DNA from: Streptomyces asiaticus
Lineage (GTDB): Bacteria; Actinomycetota; Actinomycetes; Streptomycetales; Streptomycetaceae
Reading direction: 5' to 3'
Length of the DNA stretch: 64,000 bases
NCBI RefSeq assembly: GCF_018138715.1
Contig: NZ_JAGSHX010000006.1
Location: forward strand, 9,920,001 to 9,984,000
The position numbers were made by a program, and so were the translations under genes. Below the pieces are notes generated by a model that was given only the letters and a program-made list of their open reading frames with translations, did no database searches and had not been told where the DNA came from. Shown here piece by piece: positions 53,821 to 62,544 of the stretch (within the stretch, counting starts at the first letter, position 1; every line of letters starts with the position of its first letter).

Positions 53821-55270
53821 AGTACTCCAGTGCGGTTTCGTGATCTATCCAGTCGGTTCGTCGCTGGAGCATCGTCGGTAGTGGCTGCGCCGGGCTGTCG
53901 CTTGGTGTTGTCGCCGCCAGTCGGACCAGTGCAACAGCGTGGCCGCTGACACGGCTGGTGGGTTGAAGAAGGCGAGTAGGTGTCGGATCTCCGGGACGGT
54001 CAGCTTGATCGCGGGGTGATCGCTGGTGAGATGGGCCGGCTGGGCGGGTCGCGCGTGGGCTGAGCTGGCGGCGACGGCGGTGAGGAAGGCCAGGGCGAGC
54101 ATGACGAGGGTGATGTGCCGGTGCCACGAAGTCCAGTTGCGGACTTGGTAGTGGTCGAGTCCGACCTGGCTCTTGGCGGCCTGGAAGCACTCCTCGACGC
54201 TCCAGCGGACACCGGCGACGCGGACGAGTTCCGCAAGGGTGACGGTGGTGGTTGACCAGCACAGGTAGAAGGCGAGTTCACCGGTCGTGCGGTTGCGGCG
54301 GATCAGCAGGTGGCGGTGGCCGCCGGTGCCGATGTGGATCCAGGCCCAGTCGTAGTAGCGCGGCCCTTTCGCACCAGCCCCGGCGCTGTGCCGCTGCCAG
54401 GCCGTGGCGGGCAGACGTTCGGCGACGGTGTCCGCGCGGATGGCGGTGCGGCCTGCGTTGATCCGTACCCGCGCCGAGCAGGCAACGGCCATGACGTAGC
54501 CGGTGCCGCGCGTTTCCAGGGCGGCGCGAAGCTGCGGGTCCTGCCCGTAGGCTTCGTCCCCGGTCACCCACCGCGCCTCCACCCCGGCCTCCAGCGCGGC
54601 GGCGATCATCTCCCAGGCCAGGCGGGGTTTGGTCCGGAACTGTACTTCCTGGGGTATCCCGGCAGCGTGGCGGCGCTCGGAGTCGGCGCACCACGAGTGC
54701 TCAGGCAGGTAGAGCCGGCGGTCGATCAGCGTCCGCCCCCGGCTGGTGGCATAGGCGAGAAAGACCCCGACCTGGGCGTTCTCGATGCGTCCTGCGGTGC
54801 CGGTGTACTGGCGCTGCACCCCCGCCGAGGCGTGGCCCTTCTTCACGAAACCGGTCTCGTCCATGATGAGCACGCCGCCGTCGGTGCCGAGGTGCTCGAC
54901 GGCATAGGCGCGGAGGTCGTCACGGACGGCATCGGCGTCCCAGCGGGCGTAGCGCAGCAGCCGCTGCATCGACCCCGGCCGCGCGTGACCAGCCTGTTCC
55001 GCCAGCTGCCAGCAGTTCTTCCGTTCCGCCGTCGACAGCAGCCCGAGCAGATAGGCACGGGCACTCGCCCTCGGCTCAACCCGGCCGAAACGTCCCGCGA
55101 TCCGGGCCATGGCCTGGTCGAACATCTCCCGCCAGTGAGCAGGGTCTACGCTATGGCCCGCGGCCACCGCACGATCTTCGTTTGTCCACACACCAACCGA
55201 TGATCACGCGGTGGCCGTACCCGTGCCCAGCCGCGTCCGCGACAAGATCGCGAAACCAGACTGGAGTACT
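53821..55270 (-). mobile_element. Complete IS701-family insertion sequence
   Basis: Terminal inverted repeats are AGTACTCCAGTGCGGTTTCG (53821-53840) and, on the other strand, AGTACTCCAGTCTGGTTTCG (55251-55270), 18 of 20 identical. The element is 1,450 bp and carries one transposase gene. No clear 4-bp target duplication could be confirmed because the ends overlap flanking TA bases. A related remnant sits at 47703 in the same orientation. Confidence 0.9.
53845..55191 (-). CDS. IS701-family DDE transposase
   Basis: A 448-residue transposase, intact. Acidic residues of the DDE site are placed in GVLIMDETGFVKKG, WVTGDEAYGQDP and VRWSVEECFQAAKSQVGLDHYQVRNWTSWHRHITLVMLALA, as expected for the family. 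The N-terminus WREMFDQAMARIAGRFGRVEPRASARAYLLGLLS matches IS701-type transposases. Its stop lies 24 bp inside the left terminal repeat. It should be able to act in trans on the remnant at 47703 if that end is still recognised. Confidence 0.93.
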   Translation of the reverse strand: MWTNEDRAVAAGHSVDPAHWREMFDQAMARIAGRFGRVEPRASARAYLLGLLSTAERKNCWQLAEQAGHARPGSMQRLLRYARWDADAVRDDLRAYAVEHLGTDGGVLIMDETGFVKKGHASAGVQRQYTGTAGRIENAQVGVFLAYATSRGRTLIDRRLYLPEHSWCADSERRHAAGIPQEVQFRTKPRLAWEMIAAALEAGVEARWVTGDEAYGQDPQLRAALETRGTGYVMAVACSARVRINAGRTAIRADTVAERLPATAWQRHSAGAGAKGPRYYDWAWIHIGTGGHRHLLIRRNRTTGELAFYLCWSTTTVTLAELVRVAGVRWSVEECFQAAKSQVGLDHYQVRNWTSWHRHITLVMLALAFLTAVAASSAHARPAQPAHLTSDHPAIKLTVPEIRHLLAFFNPPAVSAATLLHWSDWRRQHQATARRSHYRRCSSDEPTG

Positions 55271-55280
55271 AACCGAGCGA

Positions 55281-56894
55281 TCAGGTCCTCCGCGTCGGGC
55301 CGGGAGGCTGGAGCTGCTGGCCGGACTCCACGAGATCCAGTGCTCGTAGCGCGAGTGAGAGGCCCCCGCGGACCTCGGGGTCGTCCACTGATCTGCCGAG
55401 CAGGCTGTTGAGTCGCTCGATGCGGTAGTAGAGCGTGCGGCGCTGGATGAAGAGGGTCTCCGCCGCGCGGGACTTGTTGCCGTCCGCGGCGAGGTAGGCC
55501 CGCAGGGTCGGCAACAGGGGGTTCGCCTCGGTCGCGTCATGGCGCAGGAGCGGCCCGAGTTCGTCGTCGACGTATCGCCTGAGCTCCGGGCCTTCGGCGA
55601 GCGCGACGAGCAGACGCAGGACGCCGAGCCGGTCGAAGTGCAGCGCTGTGGGCTTCTCGCGGGTGGCGGCGACGGAGGCTGCGGTACGCGCTTGCCGTGC
55701 CGCATCCGCGAGCCGACGGGCCGGACCGCTGCGACTGACGCCGGCTCGGGCCCCGCGGGTGTCCAGTTCGTCGGCGAGCTGTTGCGCAGACAACTGTTTC
55801 GTCAGACCGACCACGGCGAGGACGTGATCGCCGATGTCTGCTACGACGGCGGGCGCCTTCAGGGATTTCAGCGCGGGTTCCAGCGCGGCCTCCGCCACGC
55901 CGTCCGAGTCGGGCTCCTTGCACAGTACGACGACGGCGAGAGGCCGGTCCCGCAGGTCACGGCCCACCCGCAGCGCCCGGTCGACGAACTGCTCACCGGT
56001 GATGTCGCCAAGGAGCAGCCGATTGATCAACGAGCTCTGCCGGTGCGAGGCCCGGACACCGCTCTCCCGGTCTCCGAGCAGCGCGATGGCGATCGTGTCG
56101 GCGGCCCGGTCGAGGGCGTAGGCATGCACACCGGTCAGCTCGCCATCGCCGTGGAAGACATGGATCCAGCCCCATGCCTCGCCCCTGAGCACGATCATGC
56201 GTCGGGTGCAGCCCGGCTCGTCGTGGGACTGGACCATGGAGGACTTGTTGTGCTGACCCCCAGGGGTACCGGCCTGGTGGGCCATCCTGGCGTGCAGGCC
56301 CCAGTTCCGCATCAGCAGATCGGTTTCGGTCGTTCCGCCGGCGTAGGCCACGACCTGGTGATCGGTGTCCTCCAGAACCACGGGGGAGCCGACGTTATGG
56401 GCGAGCGCCTCGGCGAACGAAACATGGTTGCGGCTGGCGAGCAGGAGCTGGATGAAGTCCGCGTTGAGACGCTCGAACGCGACAAGATCGGAGTTCCGTT
56501 CATCCGCGATCAGCTCGTGTACCTGGGCGGACACCTCGACGAACGGCAGTTCGTCCGCCAGGCCGATGAGGGGGAAGCCGAGCCGCTCGGCCTCGTCGAT
56601 CATTGCTGGGGGCATCGTGGTGAAGGCGCGACCGCTGAGCTCGATGACGAGTGCCGAGGCGCCCGCCGCACTCACCTCGCGGATGTAGCGCCGCTGCTCA
56701 CTCGCGGTCCGGCCGGCACCCAGGCCGGCGGTCAAGAGCAGCTCGCCACCGGTCAGGAACTGACCGATGTCGGGGATTTCCACCGGGTGGACCCAGCGGA
56801 TCGTATGGCCCAGGTTCTTCTCGCCCGCGTATACGCGGACGGTGGTGCGGCTGAATACCTCCAGCTGCAAGGCGGCTGCTACTGACAGAGCCAT
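55281..56894 (-). CDS. PucR-family transcriptional regulator
   Basis: A 537-residue regulator. The N-terminal PucR domain reads TIRWVHPVEIPDIGQFLTGGELLLTAGLG; a GAF-like middle (VVLEDTDHQVVAYAGG) follows. The C-terminal helix-turn-helix reads NKSRAAETLFIQRRTLYYRIERLNSLLG. I chose ATG 56894 (AGAGG upstream) over a longer frame from 57101 with low-quality N-terminal text. PucR-type proteins often activate purine, amino-acid or sulfonate catabolism; here the gene is divergent from a dehydrogenase. The IS701 right end lies 10 bp past its stop. Confidence 0.9.
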   Translation of the reverse strand: MALSVAAALQLEVFSRTTVRVYAGEKNLGHTIRWVHPVEIPDIGQFLTGGELLLTAGLGAGRTASEQRRYIREVSAAGASALVIELSGRAFTTMPPAMIDEAERLGFPLIGLADELPFVEVSAQVHELIADERNSDLVAFERLNADFIQLLLASRNHVSFAEALAHNVGSPVVLEDTDHQVVAYAGGTTETDLLMRNWGLHARMAHQAGTPGGQHNKSSMVQSHDEPGCTRRMIVLRGEAWGWIHVFHGDGELTGVHAYALDRAADTIAIALLGDRESGVRASHRQSSLINRLLLGDITGEQFVDRALRVGRDLRDRPLAVVVLCKEPDSDGVAEAALEPALKSLKAPAVVADIGDHVLAVVGLTKQLSAQQLADELDTRGARAGVSRSGPARRLADAARQARTAASVAATREKPTALHFDRLGVLRLLVALAEGPELRRYVDDELGPLLRHDATEANPLLPTLRAYLAADGNKSRAAETLFIQRRTLYYRIERLNSLLGRSVDDPEVRGGLSLALRALDLVESGQQLQPPGPTRRT

Positions 56895-57224
56895 GACTGA
56901 CCTCTTTGGAACCAAGGGGGAGATTGCCCGCTGCGCGGACCGATCAGCCGTTACACGGATCATGCATTCTGGTGGCGCAGTCTTGCACATGCTGTGTCCG
57001 CCTTGTAGGCCCGCGGTCGACCATGCCAGGGAGCCGCCGCCAGGAGTGATCTTCCGTGGTCGTGAACACAGTGTGCAGAGCACCTGGGATCTCATTCTCA
57101 TTGTGTGTCTGTGATGCGGTGGCGCGCCACGGCGAGACTTGCTCTCGACAGCGCTACCGGTGCCTCATGGCGGCAGTGCGGGAGCGCCGAGAATCCGTTG
57201 AACCACCTGCGAGGAGACCCAGCC
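56895..57224. promoter_or_regulatory. Divergent promoter region of the PucR and dehydrogenase genes
   Basis: This 330-bp gap has no gene. A 12-bp perfect palindrome, GTGGCGCGCCAC, lies at 57119-57130, about 95 bp before the dehydrogenase start. It is a modest operator candidate because GC palindromes of this size can occur by chance in such DNA. No typical -10/-35 pair stands out. Confidence 0.35.
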
Positions 57225-58553
57225 GTGCCCGTCGTACTCAAGTCCGCGGCGTCCAAGAACACTGTGCGCAGCAGTCGTCCCGATGTCGTCGACACCGTGG
57301 CTGAGGTCATCGCGGACGTGCGCGCCCATGGTGACGAGGCCGTCCGCCGCTACTCGATGAAATTCGACGCCTGGGACCGGGCCTCGTACCGGCTCGGTCC
57401 CGACGAGATCAGGTCGATCGTGTCCGGGGTCCCCACGAGCGTCCTGGAGGATCTGCGGTTTGTGCAGCGGCAGGTCCAGAATTTCGCTCAGGCGCAGCGC
57501 GACTCCGTGCATGATTTCGAGATTGAGTCGCTTCCGGGTGTTTACCTCGGCCAGCGCAATATTCCCGTGACCGCGGCAGGCGCTTATGTCCCCGGTGGCC
57601 GGTACCCGCTCACGGCGTCGGCCCACATGACCATCGTCACGGCGAAGGTCGCCGGTGTGGAACGGGTGGCCGCCACGACCCCGCCCAATGAGGGAGCCCC
57701 GCCGCCCATCAGCGTCACCGCGATGCACCTGGCCGGCGCCGAGGAGATCTATGTGCTCGGCGGTGTGCAGGCCGTGGCCGCTCTCGCGCTGGGGACCGAG
57801 ACGATCGACCCGGTCAACATGGTGGCCGGTCCCGGCAACGCGTATGTGGCAGAGGCCAAGCGGCAGCTGTTCGGCGAGGTCGGCATCGATCTGTTCGCGG
57901 GCCCCACCGAGGTGCTGATCGTCGCGGACGAGACCGCGGACCCGTTCACCATCGCCGTGGACCTGCTCAGCCAGGCCGAGCACGGCCCCGATTCCCCCGC
58001 GGTGCTCATCACCACATCGCGCGAGGTCGGCCTGGGCGCCATCGAGCACATCGACGCGCTGCTGCCCGGTCTGCCGACCGGCAGGGTCGCCGGCGCGGCC
58101 TGGCGTGACCACGGTGAGGTGCTGCTGGTGGAGAACCAGGAGGAGGCATTCGCCCTGGCCGACACCTACGCCAGCGAGCATGTGCAGATCTTCACCGCCG
58201 AGCCACGGGACGCGCTCGCGGGGATGCGGGACTACGGGGCGCTGTTCCTCGGCCAGGACACGTGCGTCCCGTATGGCGACAAGGTCATCGGTACCAATCA
58301 TGTCCTGCCGACGCTGGGTGCCGCCCGCTACACGGGCGGTCTGTGGGTCGGGAAGTATCTCAAGACCGTCACCTACCAGGAGATCCGCGACAAGGACAGC
58401 AGCGCGATGCTCGGTGAGCTCTGCGGGCGGGCCTCGCGGCTGGAGAACTTCGAGGGACACGCCCGCTCCGGCGATCTGCGCGCCGCACGCCACGGCGGTG
58501 CCGCCCTGCCCTGGGCCGACCACGACGTACGCCTCGGCGACGCAAGGGCGTAA
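57225..58553 (+). CDS. Histidinol-dehydrogenase-family enzyme (sulfopropanediol dehydrogenase-like)
   Basis: A 442-residue HisD-fold NAD enzyme. Motifs include AAGAYVPGGRYPLTASAHMTIVTAKVAGV, NMVAGPGNAYVAEAKRQLFG, LLSQAEHGPDSPAVLIT, YASEHVQIF, GTNHVLPTLGAARYTGGLWV and a late GHAR. These match the catalytic and zinc residues of the family. The GRYPL.ASAHM pattern and PucR neighbour fit the HpsN-like group (2,3-dihydroxypropane-1-sulfonate or related diols) better than true histidine synthesis, since no his genes are present. Start GTG 57225 with GAGGAG upstream. Confidence 0.85.
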   Translation: MPVVLKSAASKNTVRSSRPDVVDTVAEVIADVRAHGDEAVRRYSMKFDAWDRASYRLGPDEIRSIVSGVPTSVLEDLRFVQRQVQNFAQAQRDSVHDFEIESLPGVYLGQRNIPVTAAGAYVPGGRYPLTASAHMTIVTAKVAGVERVAATTPPNEGAPPPISVTAMHLAGAEEIYVLGGVQAVAALALGTETIDPVNMVAGPGNAYVAEAKRQLFGEVGIDLFAGPTEVLIVADETADPFTIAVDLLSQAEHGPDSPAVLITTSREVGLGAIEHIDALLPGLPTGRVAGAAWRDHGEVLLVENQEEAFALADTYASEHVQIFTAEPRDALAGMRDYGALFLGQDTCVPYGDKVIGTNHVLPTLGAARYTGGLWVGKYLKTVTYQEIRDKDSSAMLGELCGRASRLENFEGHARSGDLRAARHGGAALPWADHDVRLGDARA

Positions 58554-58766
58554 AGCCGTGACCGCCTCCCGCTTGTCCGCCTTCCCGCGCACCGGATCTC
58601 CAGCGAGCAGAGCTGGGATGCCGGAACCCGATCAGTTCGACGATCCGGCCCTGGAGCGGTTCGAACCCTTCCCTGCCCCGCGATCGGCCACGAACCCTCC
58701 GTCCGGGAAGCGGCCGACGCCCGTGAGGTACTGAGAAGCTGCCCCCGTGCTGCCCGCTTACCCGGG

Positions 58767-59504
58767 TCAGGGGAGGAGCGAGCGGCTGGTGGGTGCCAGT
58801 CTCAGTGTCCGGGGGACCGCCGTCTGTTCTCTCCCGATGCTCGTCAGGATTTCCCGGGCGCGGGGGTGGACCCGCATCTCGGCCATGTGCCGGCGATGCG
58901 CCCTTTCGTCGGGGTAGGAGGTGAAGACGACGGCGGCGTTCTCTCCGGTGCGGACCGGCAGCCTGGCGAAGGTGTTGTGCGCCGTCTCGGTGGTGAGGGC
59001 GGCCAGTGGCGCGGGTCCGGTCTCGTGGAGGACGGGCAGAAGGCCGTGCCGGATGAGTGCGATGCCCTCGGGCTGTCCGGGAGGGAAGGACCACACGGTG
59101 GCGGACACGAATCCCTCCGGTGCCGGCGCCCCGGGTCGGGTCCGGTGGGAGGGGCGGACGGTGAAGCCGCTCCCGGCCGTCAGGGGCCGTAGCAGCAGCA
59201 CATTGTCGGAGTCGGCCATGGTGGCGTTGGCCTGGGGGCCGTGTTCTGCCCAGACGGGTCCGTCGTAGAAGGCGGTCAGCGCATGGTGCCGTACCGTCAT
59301 GTCCTCGAACCCGCGCAGCCAGACGAAGCGGTCCGGCTCGTCCAGGTCCCGGAACTGGCCGAGTACGAGCATCCCGGTCTCTTCCTGGGTTTCGATGAAC
59401 TCCCGGTCGAAGAGTTCGATGAGTTCCTCACGCCGGCCGGGGCGCAGCGTGTACTGGCGAAGCTCGATCACAGCAGGGCTGCTGACGGCGTCGATGGGGG
59501 TCAT
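58767..59504 (-). CDS. NIPSNAP-family protein
   Basis: A 245-residue protein with the ferredoxin-like NIPSNAP pattern IELRQYTLRPGRREELIELFDREF and QFRDLDEPDRFVWLRGFEDMTVRHHALTAFYDGPVWAEHG. A second half has similar rhythm (IALIRHGLLPVL, VVFTSYPDERAHRRHMAEMRVHP). The biochemical role is unknown, though related proteins bind small hydrophobic or carbonyl compounds. I chose ATG 59504 with AGGAG upstream. It is divergent from a WYL regulator. Confidence 0.85.
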   Translation of the reverse strand: MTPIDAVSSPAVIELRQYTLRPGRREELIELFDREFIETQEETGMLVLGQFRDLDEPDRFVWLRGFEDMTVRHHALTAFYDGPVWAEHGPQANATMADSDNVLLLRPLTAGSGFTVRPSHRTRPGAPAPEGFVSATVWSFPPGQPEGIALIRHGLLPVLHETGPAPLAALTTETAHNTFARLPVRTGENAAVVFTSYPDERAHRRHMAEMRVHPRAREILTSIGREQTAVPRTLRLAPTSRSLLP

Positions 59505-59535
59505 GTGGGGACTCCTGCCCGGGCGTCTTTCTCCA

Positions 59536-59609
59536 GGTGTGCCACGTCCGGCCGGTTCGGTCGGTCGGGGCCGGACACCGGCTGACGCTAGGGGAGTGGT
59601 GTGCCACGT
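59536..59609. repeat. Exact 12-bp direct repeat in the NIPSNAP/WYL gap
   Basis: GGTGTGCCACGT occurs at 59536-59547 and again at 59598-59609. A further CTGAC...GTCAG pairing (about 59581-59617) brackets the second copy. The repeats lie between divergent genes and could be binding sites for the WYL regulator encoded at 59641. Confidence 0.4.
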
Positions 59610-59640
59610 GCTGTCAGGGTTTCCGGGCAGAATTGCGTCC

Positions 59641-60618
59641 ATGTCCGCCGGCCGGTTGCTGTCGCTGTTGTTGTTGCTGCAATCCCGCGGCCGCGTCTCC
59701 GCACGCGCCGTCGCCAGTGAGCTGGGGGTGTCCGTGCGGACCGCCTACCGCGATCTGGCACGCCTCCAGGCCGCCGGTATCCCGGTCTACGCCGAGCCGG
59801 GCCGTGGGGGCGGCTATCAGCTGCTCGAGGGCTATCGCACGCGCCTGACCGGAATGAGCGAGGGCGAGGCGAGGGCGCTGTTCTTCGCCGGACTGCCCGG
59901 CCCGGCCGCTGACTTGGGCCTGACGGCGGAGGTGAGCGCCGCGCGGCTGAAGCTCCTGGCCGCGCTGCCGGCCGGGCTGCGTGAGGAGGCGGCGCGGACC
60001 GCGGCGGTGTTCCACCTGGACGCCCCCGCCTGGTACCGGGAACCCGAACCGACCCCGCACTTGGCCGTGTTCGTCGACGCGCTGCTCACCGGGCGTACGG
60101 TGGAGGTGCGCTACCGTCGCTGGCGCGCACCGCAGGAGGTCGGCCGCCGCCTGCGTCCCTACGGCCTGGTGCTCAAATCGGGTATCTGGTACCTCGTGGC
60201 CGCCGGGGAGAGCCGGATCGCCACCTACCGGGTCGCCCAAGTCCTCGACGCGGTCCCGAGCGAGGAGCGGTTCGACCGGCCGCAAGGATTCGACCTGGGC
60301 GCGTACTGGACCTCCTACCTCGAGGATTTCCAGGCACGCCGCTACACCGGCACCGCCACCGTCCGCCTGTCCCCGCGGGGACGCCGGCGCCTGCCCGACA
60401 ATGTCCCCCCGGAGGTGATCCGGGCAGTGGACTCCACCGCGGTCCCCGTCGGCGACGACGGATGGGTCGAGGCCGTCATCCCGACCGAGAGCACCGACCA
60501 CGCCTGCGGCGAGCTGCTGCGCCTCGGTACCGACATCGAGGTCCTCGCACCGGCCGGACTGCGCCAGGCCATGACGGCCACTGTGGGCGCACTCGCCCGG
60601 ACGTACGGACTCCACTGA
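59641..60618 (+). CDS. YafY-type HTH regulator with WYL domain
   Basis: A 325-residue one-component regulator. The N-terminal HTH reads RLLSLLLLLQSRGRVSARAVASELGVSVRTAYRDLARLQAAGIPVYAEPGRGGGY. The middle WYL domain has RTVEVRYRRWRAP, LRPYGLVLKSGIWYLVAAGE and YRVAQVLDAVP, followed by a C-terminal WCX-like extension. ATG 59641 has no clear ribosome site and may be leaderless. It likely controls the divergent NIPSNAP gene; its ligand is unknown. Confidence 0.92.
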   Translation: MSAGRLLSLLLLLQSRGRVSARAVASELGVSVRTAYRDLARLQAAGIPVYAEPGRGGGYQLLEGYRTRLTGMSEGEARALFFAGLPGPAADLGLTAEVSAARLKLLAALPAGLREEAARTAAVFHLDAPAWYREPEPTPHLAVFVDALLTGRTVEVRYRRWRAPQEVGRRLRPYGLVLKSGIWYLVAAGESRIATYRVAQVLDAVPSEERFDRPQGFDLGAYWTSYLEDFQARRYTGTATVRLSPRGRRRLPDNVPPEVIRAVDSTAVPVGDDGWVEAVIPTESTDHACGELLRLGTDIEVLAPAGLRQAMTATVGALARTYGLH

Positions 60619-60678
60619 CCGTGGGCCCCGCTGCGGCGGGGAAGATGGGGCCGGGCCGCGGCGGTTGCGCTCGTGCGG

Positions 60679-61025
60679 CTAGCTTCTCGGCTCGTACCGC
60701 ATCGCCACCGCGCCCGAGCCGAACTCCAGCCGGCTCACGAGCTTCAAGTCGACATGCTTCGACAGTCCGGCGAACAACGTCGGCCCGTGGCCCGCGAGCC
60801 TGGGCTGAACCACGAACTCGTACTCATCGATCAATCCCAGCTCCGTCAACGGCGGCCGCCACGCCTCCTCCATCATTTCGTACGTCACCCGGCCGAAGAG
60901 AAGCGCATCGGCCTGGTCGAGGTTCCCGGCGTGGTGACGATGCATCTCTTCGTCCGGAACGATCGCACGGTGATCGCAGCACCCGTCCAATGTGACGTAT
61001 TGATGGAGTACCGAAGGGGCCGCAT
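60679..61025 (-). pseudogene. Dihydrofolate-reductase-family protein (RibD C-terminal type), broken
   Basis: The family start is seen as MRPLRYSIN at ATG 61025, but the text then moves to another frame (VTLDGCCDHRAIVPDEEMHRHHAGNLDQADALLFGRVTYEMMEEAWRPP). It then jumps straight to LGLIDEYEFVVQPRLAGHGPTLFAGLSKHVDLKLVSRLEFGSGAVAMRYEP. About 70 residues of the middle domain are absent compared with normal members (~190 residues). A frameshift plus an internal deletion make it non-functional. Confidence 0.8.
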
Positions 61026-61239
61026 TTCGCAAGAGTACCGCCGCTGCCGGCACCTGACACGATCGTGGCCGGTGGCGGCCGGGGCGTAGGTGTCGCTGAG
61101 GTGTCGCCAACCCCCCTTCGGGATCCTGGGGCTGGCCCCCGTGCGGCCGGGGTGTTGACACCATGGCGCCGCATGGCCCCCGGTCCGTACGTTTAAGCAG
61201 GTCAGAGCCCTGCTGACCGATTCAGGACCGGAGCCCTTC

Positions 61240-62292
61240 ATGTCTCAGGCCACCGCGCCGTCCCTATCCACCGCACCCGTCGGCGCCACCGCGCAGCAGG
61301 GGAGCGAGTTCACCCCCCTGCTGCGGAAGGTCAGGGGACGGGGGCTGCTGGAGCGTCGCAAGGGCTGGTACGCGCGGATGATCAGCGTGAACCTCCTCGC
61401 CCTGGCGGCCGTGGTGACAGGGTTCGTCCTCGCCGGGGACACCTGGTGGACGCTGCTGCTCGCCGTGCCGCTCGCCATCCTGTCCGCCCGTACCGCCTAC
61501 GTCGGCCACGACGCCGGGCACGCCCAGATCGCCGTCGGCCGCCGGGCGAACCGCGCCATCGGACTCCTCCACGGCAATCTGCTCCTGGGCATGAGTTACG
61601 CGTGGTGGAACGACAAGCACAACCGGCACCACGCCAACCCCAACCACATCGAGAAGGACCCGGACGTCGGCGCCGGCGCACTCGTGTGGACCACGGAGCA
61701 GGCCGCCGTGCGCCGCGGATTCGCCCGGTGGGTCACCCGCCACCAGGCCTGGCTGTTCTTCCCGATGCTGCTGCTCGAAGGCATCGCCCTGAAGGTGAGC
61801 AGTGTCCAGGACCTGCGGCGGCAGCCGGTGCGCGAGCGGGCCGTCGAGGGCGCGCTGCTGGCGCTGCACATGGCCGGTTACGCCGCCCTGCTGCTCACCT
61901 GCCTGCCGGTGGGCAAGGCCGTCGCGTTCGCACTGCTCCATCAGGCGCTCTTCGGGCTCCACCTGGGCATGGCCTTCGCGCCCAACCACAAGGGCATGGA
62001 TATGCCCGACCCGGCGGGCGAGCGCTGGGGCCATCTGCGCCGCCAGGTCCTGACCTCGCGGAACGTCCGGGGCGGGCCGGTCACGGACTGGCTCCTCGGC
62101 GGGCTGAACTACCAGATCGAACACCACCTCTTCCCGAACATGCCCAGGCCCCACCTCAGGCTCGTACAGCCCCTGGTCCGGGAACACTGCCGCGACCTCG
62201 GCCTCCCGTACGCCGAGACCGGGCTGCTCGACTCGTACCGGCAAGGGCTGCGGCACATGCACACGGTCGGCGGTGCGGCCCGGCCGGAGTGA
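61240..62292 (+). CDS. Membrane fatty-acid desaturase (DesA type)
   Basis: A 350-residue di-iron desaturase. All three His boxes are present: HDAGHAQ (about residue 90), HNRHHANP (about 127) and NYQIEHHLFPNMPRPHL (about 290). Hydrophobic spans lie between them. Such enzymes introduce a double bond into membrane or CoA-bound acyl chains. ATG 61240 is the clear start. A strong terminator follows its stop, so it is transcribed alone. Confidence 0.93.
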   Translation: MSQATAPSLSTAPVGATAQQGSEFTPLLRKVRGRGLLERRKGWYARMISVNLLALAAVVTGFVLAGDTWWTLLLAVPLAILSARTAYVGHDAGHAQIAVGRRANRAIGLLHGNLLLGMSYAWWNDKHNRHHANPNHIEKDPDVGAGALVWTTEQAAVRRGFARWVTRHQAWLFFPMLLLEGIALKVSSVQDLRRQPVRERAVEGALLALHMAGYAALLLTCLPVGKAVAFALLHQALFGLHLGMAFAPNHKGMDMPDPAGERWGHLRRQVLTSRNVRGGPVTDWLLGGLNYQIEHHLFPNMPRPHLRLVQPLVREHCRDLGLPYAETGLLDSYRQGLRHMHTVGGAARPE

Positions 62293-62319
62293 GAACGCCG
62301 TCGGCCGCGGGTCCACGGA

Positions 62320-62370
62320 ACCGTTTCCCCGGCCCGGAGGCTCTCCGGGCCGGGGAACGGTGAACTTTTT
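62320..62370 (+). terminator. Rho-independent terminator after the desaturase
   Basis: A long stem pairs positions 62320-62338 (starting ACCGTTTCCCCGG) with 62344-62361 (ending GGGGAACGGT), with a short GGCTC-type loop. CTTTTTC (62365-62371) follows. It lies 28 bp after the desaturase stop. Confidence 0.9.
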
Positions 62371-62508
62371 CGGATGCTCGTGTGCCGTAATCCGTCACGC
62401 TCGACGCCATCCGCGCATGCGTACCGGAACTGCGGGCGTTACCCCTTCGTAATCCCGGGCGGTGCCGGATCACCTGGCTGTGACCAGGAGAGATGCAGGA
62501 TTCCGTCA

Positions 62509-62544
62509 TTGACGGGCGGAAAAGCGCTGATTAGCGTCCGCCCC
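62509..62544 (+). promoter_or_regulatory. Housekeeping-type promoter for a leaderless Lrp gene
   Basis: TTGACG at 62509-62514 and TAGCGT at 62532-62537 are exactly 17 bp apart, matching actinobacterial sigma-70-type elements. The -10 box ends 7 bp before the ATG at 62545, so transcription should start at or beside the start codon and no ribosome site is needed. Confidence 0.7.

Noticed and set aside
57225..58553. True histidine biosynthesis gene hisD
   Set aside because: No other his genes near, and a divergent PucR regulator fits a catabolic dehydrogenase better; biochemical proof is lacking.
58640..58670. tRNA T-loop-like GGTTCGAACCC
   Set aside because: No matching acceptor, D or anticodon stems around it; the flanks do not fold as a cloverleaf.
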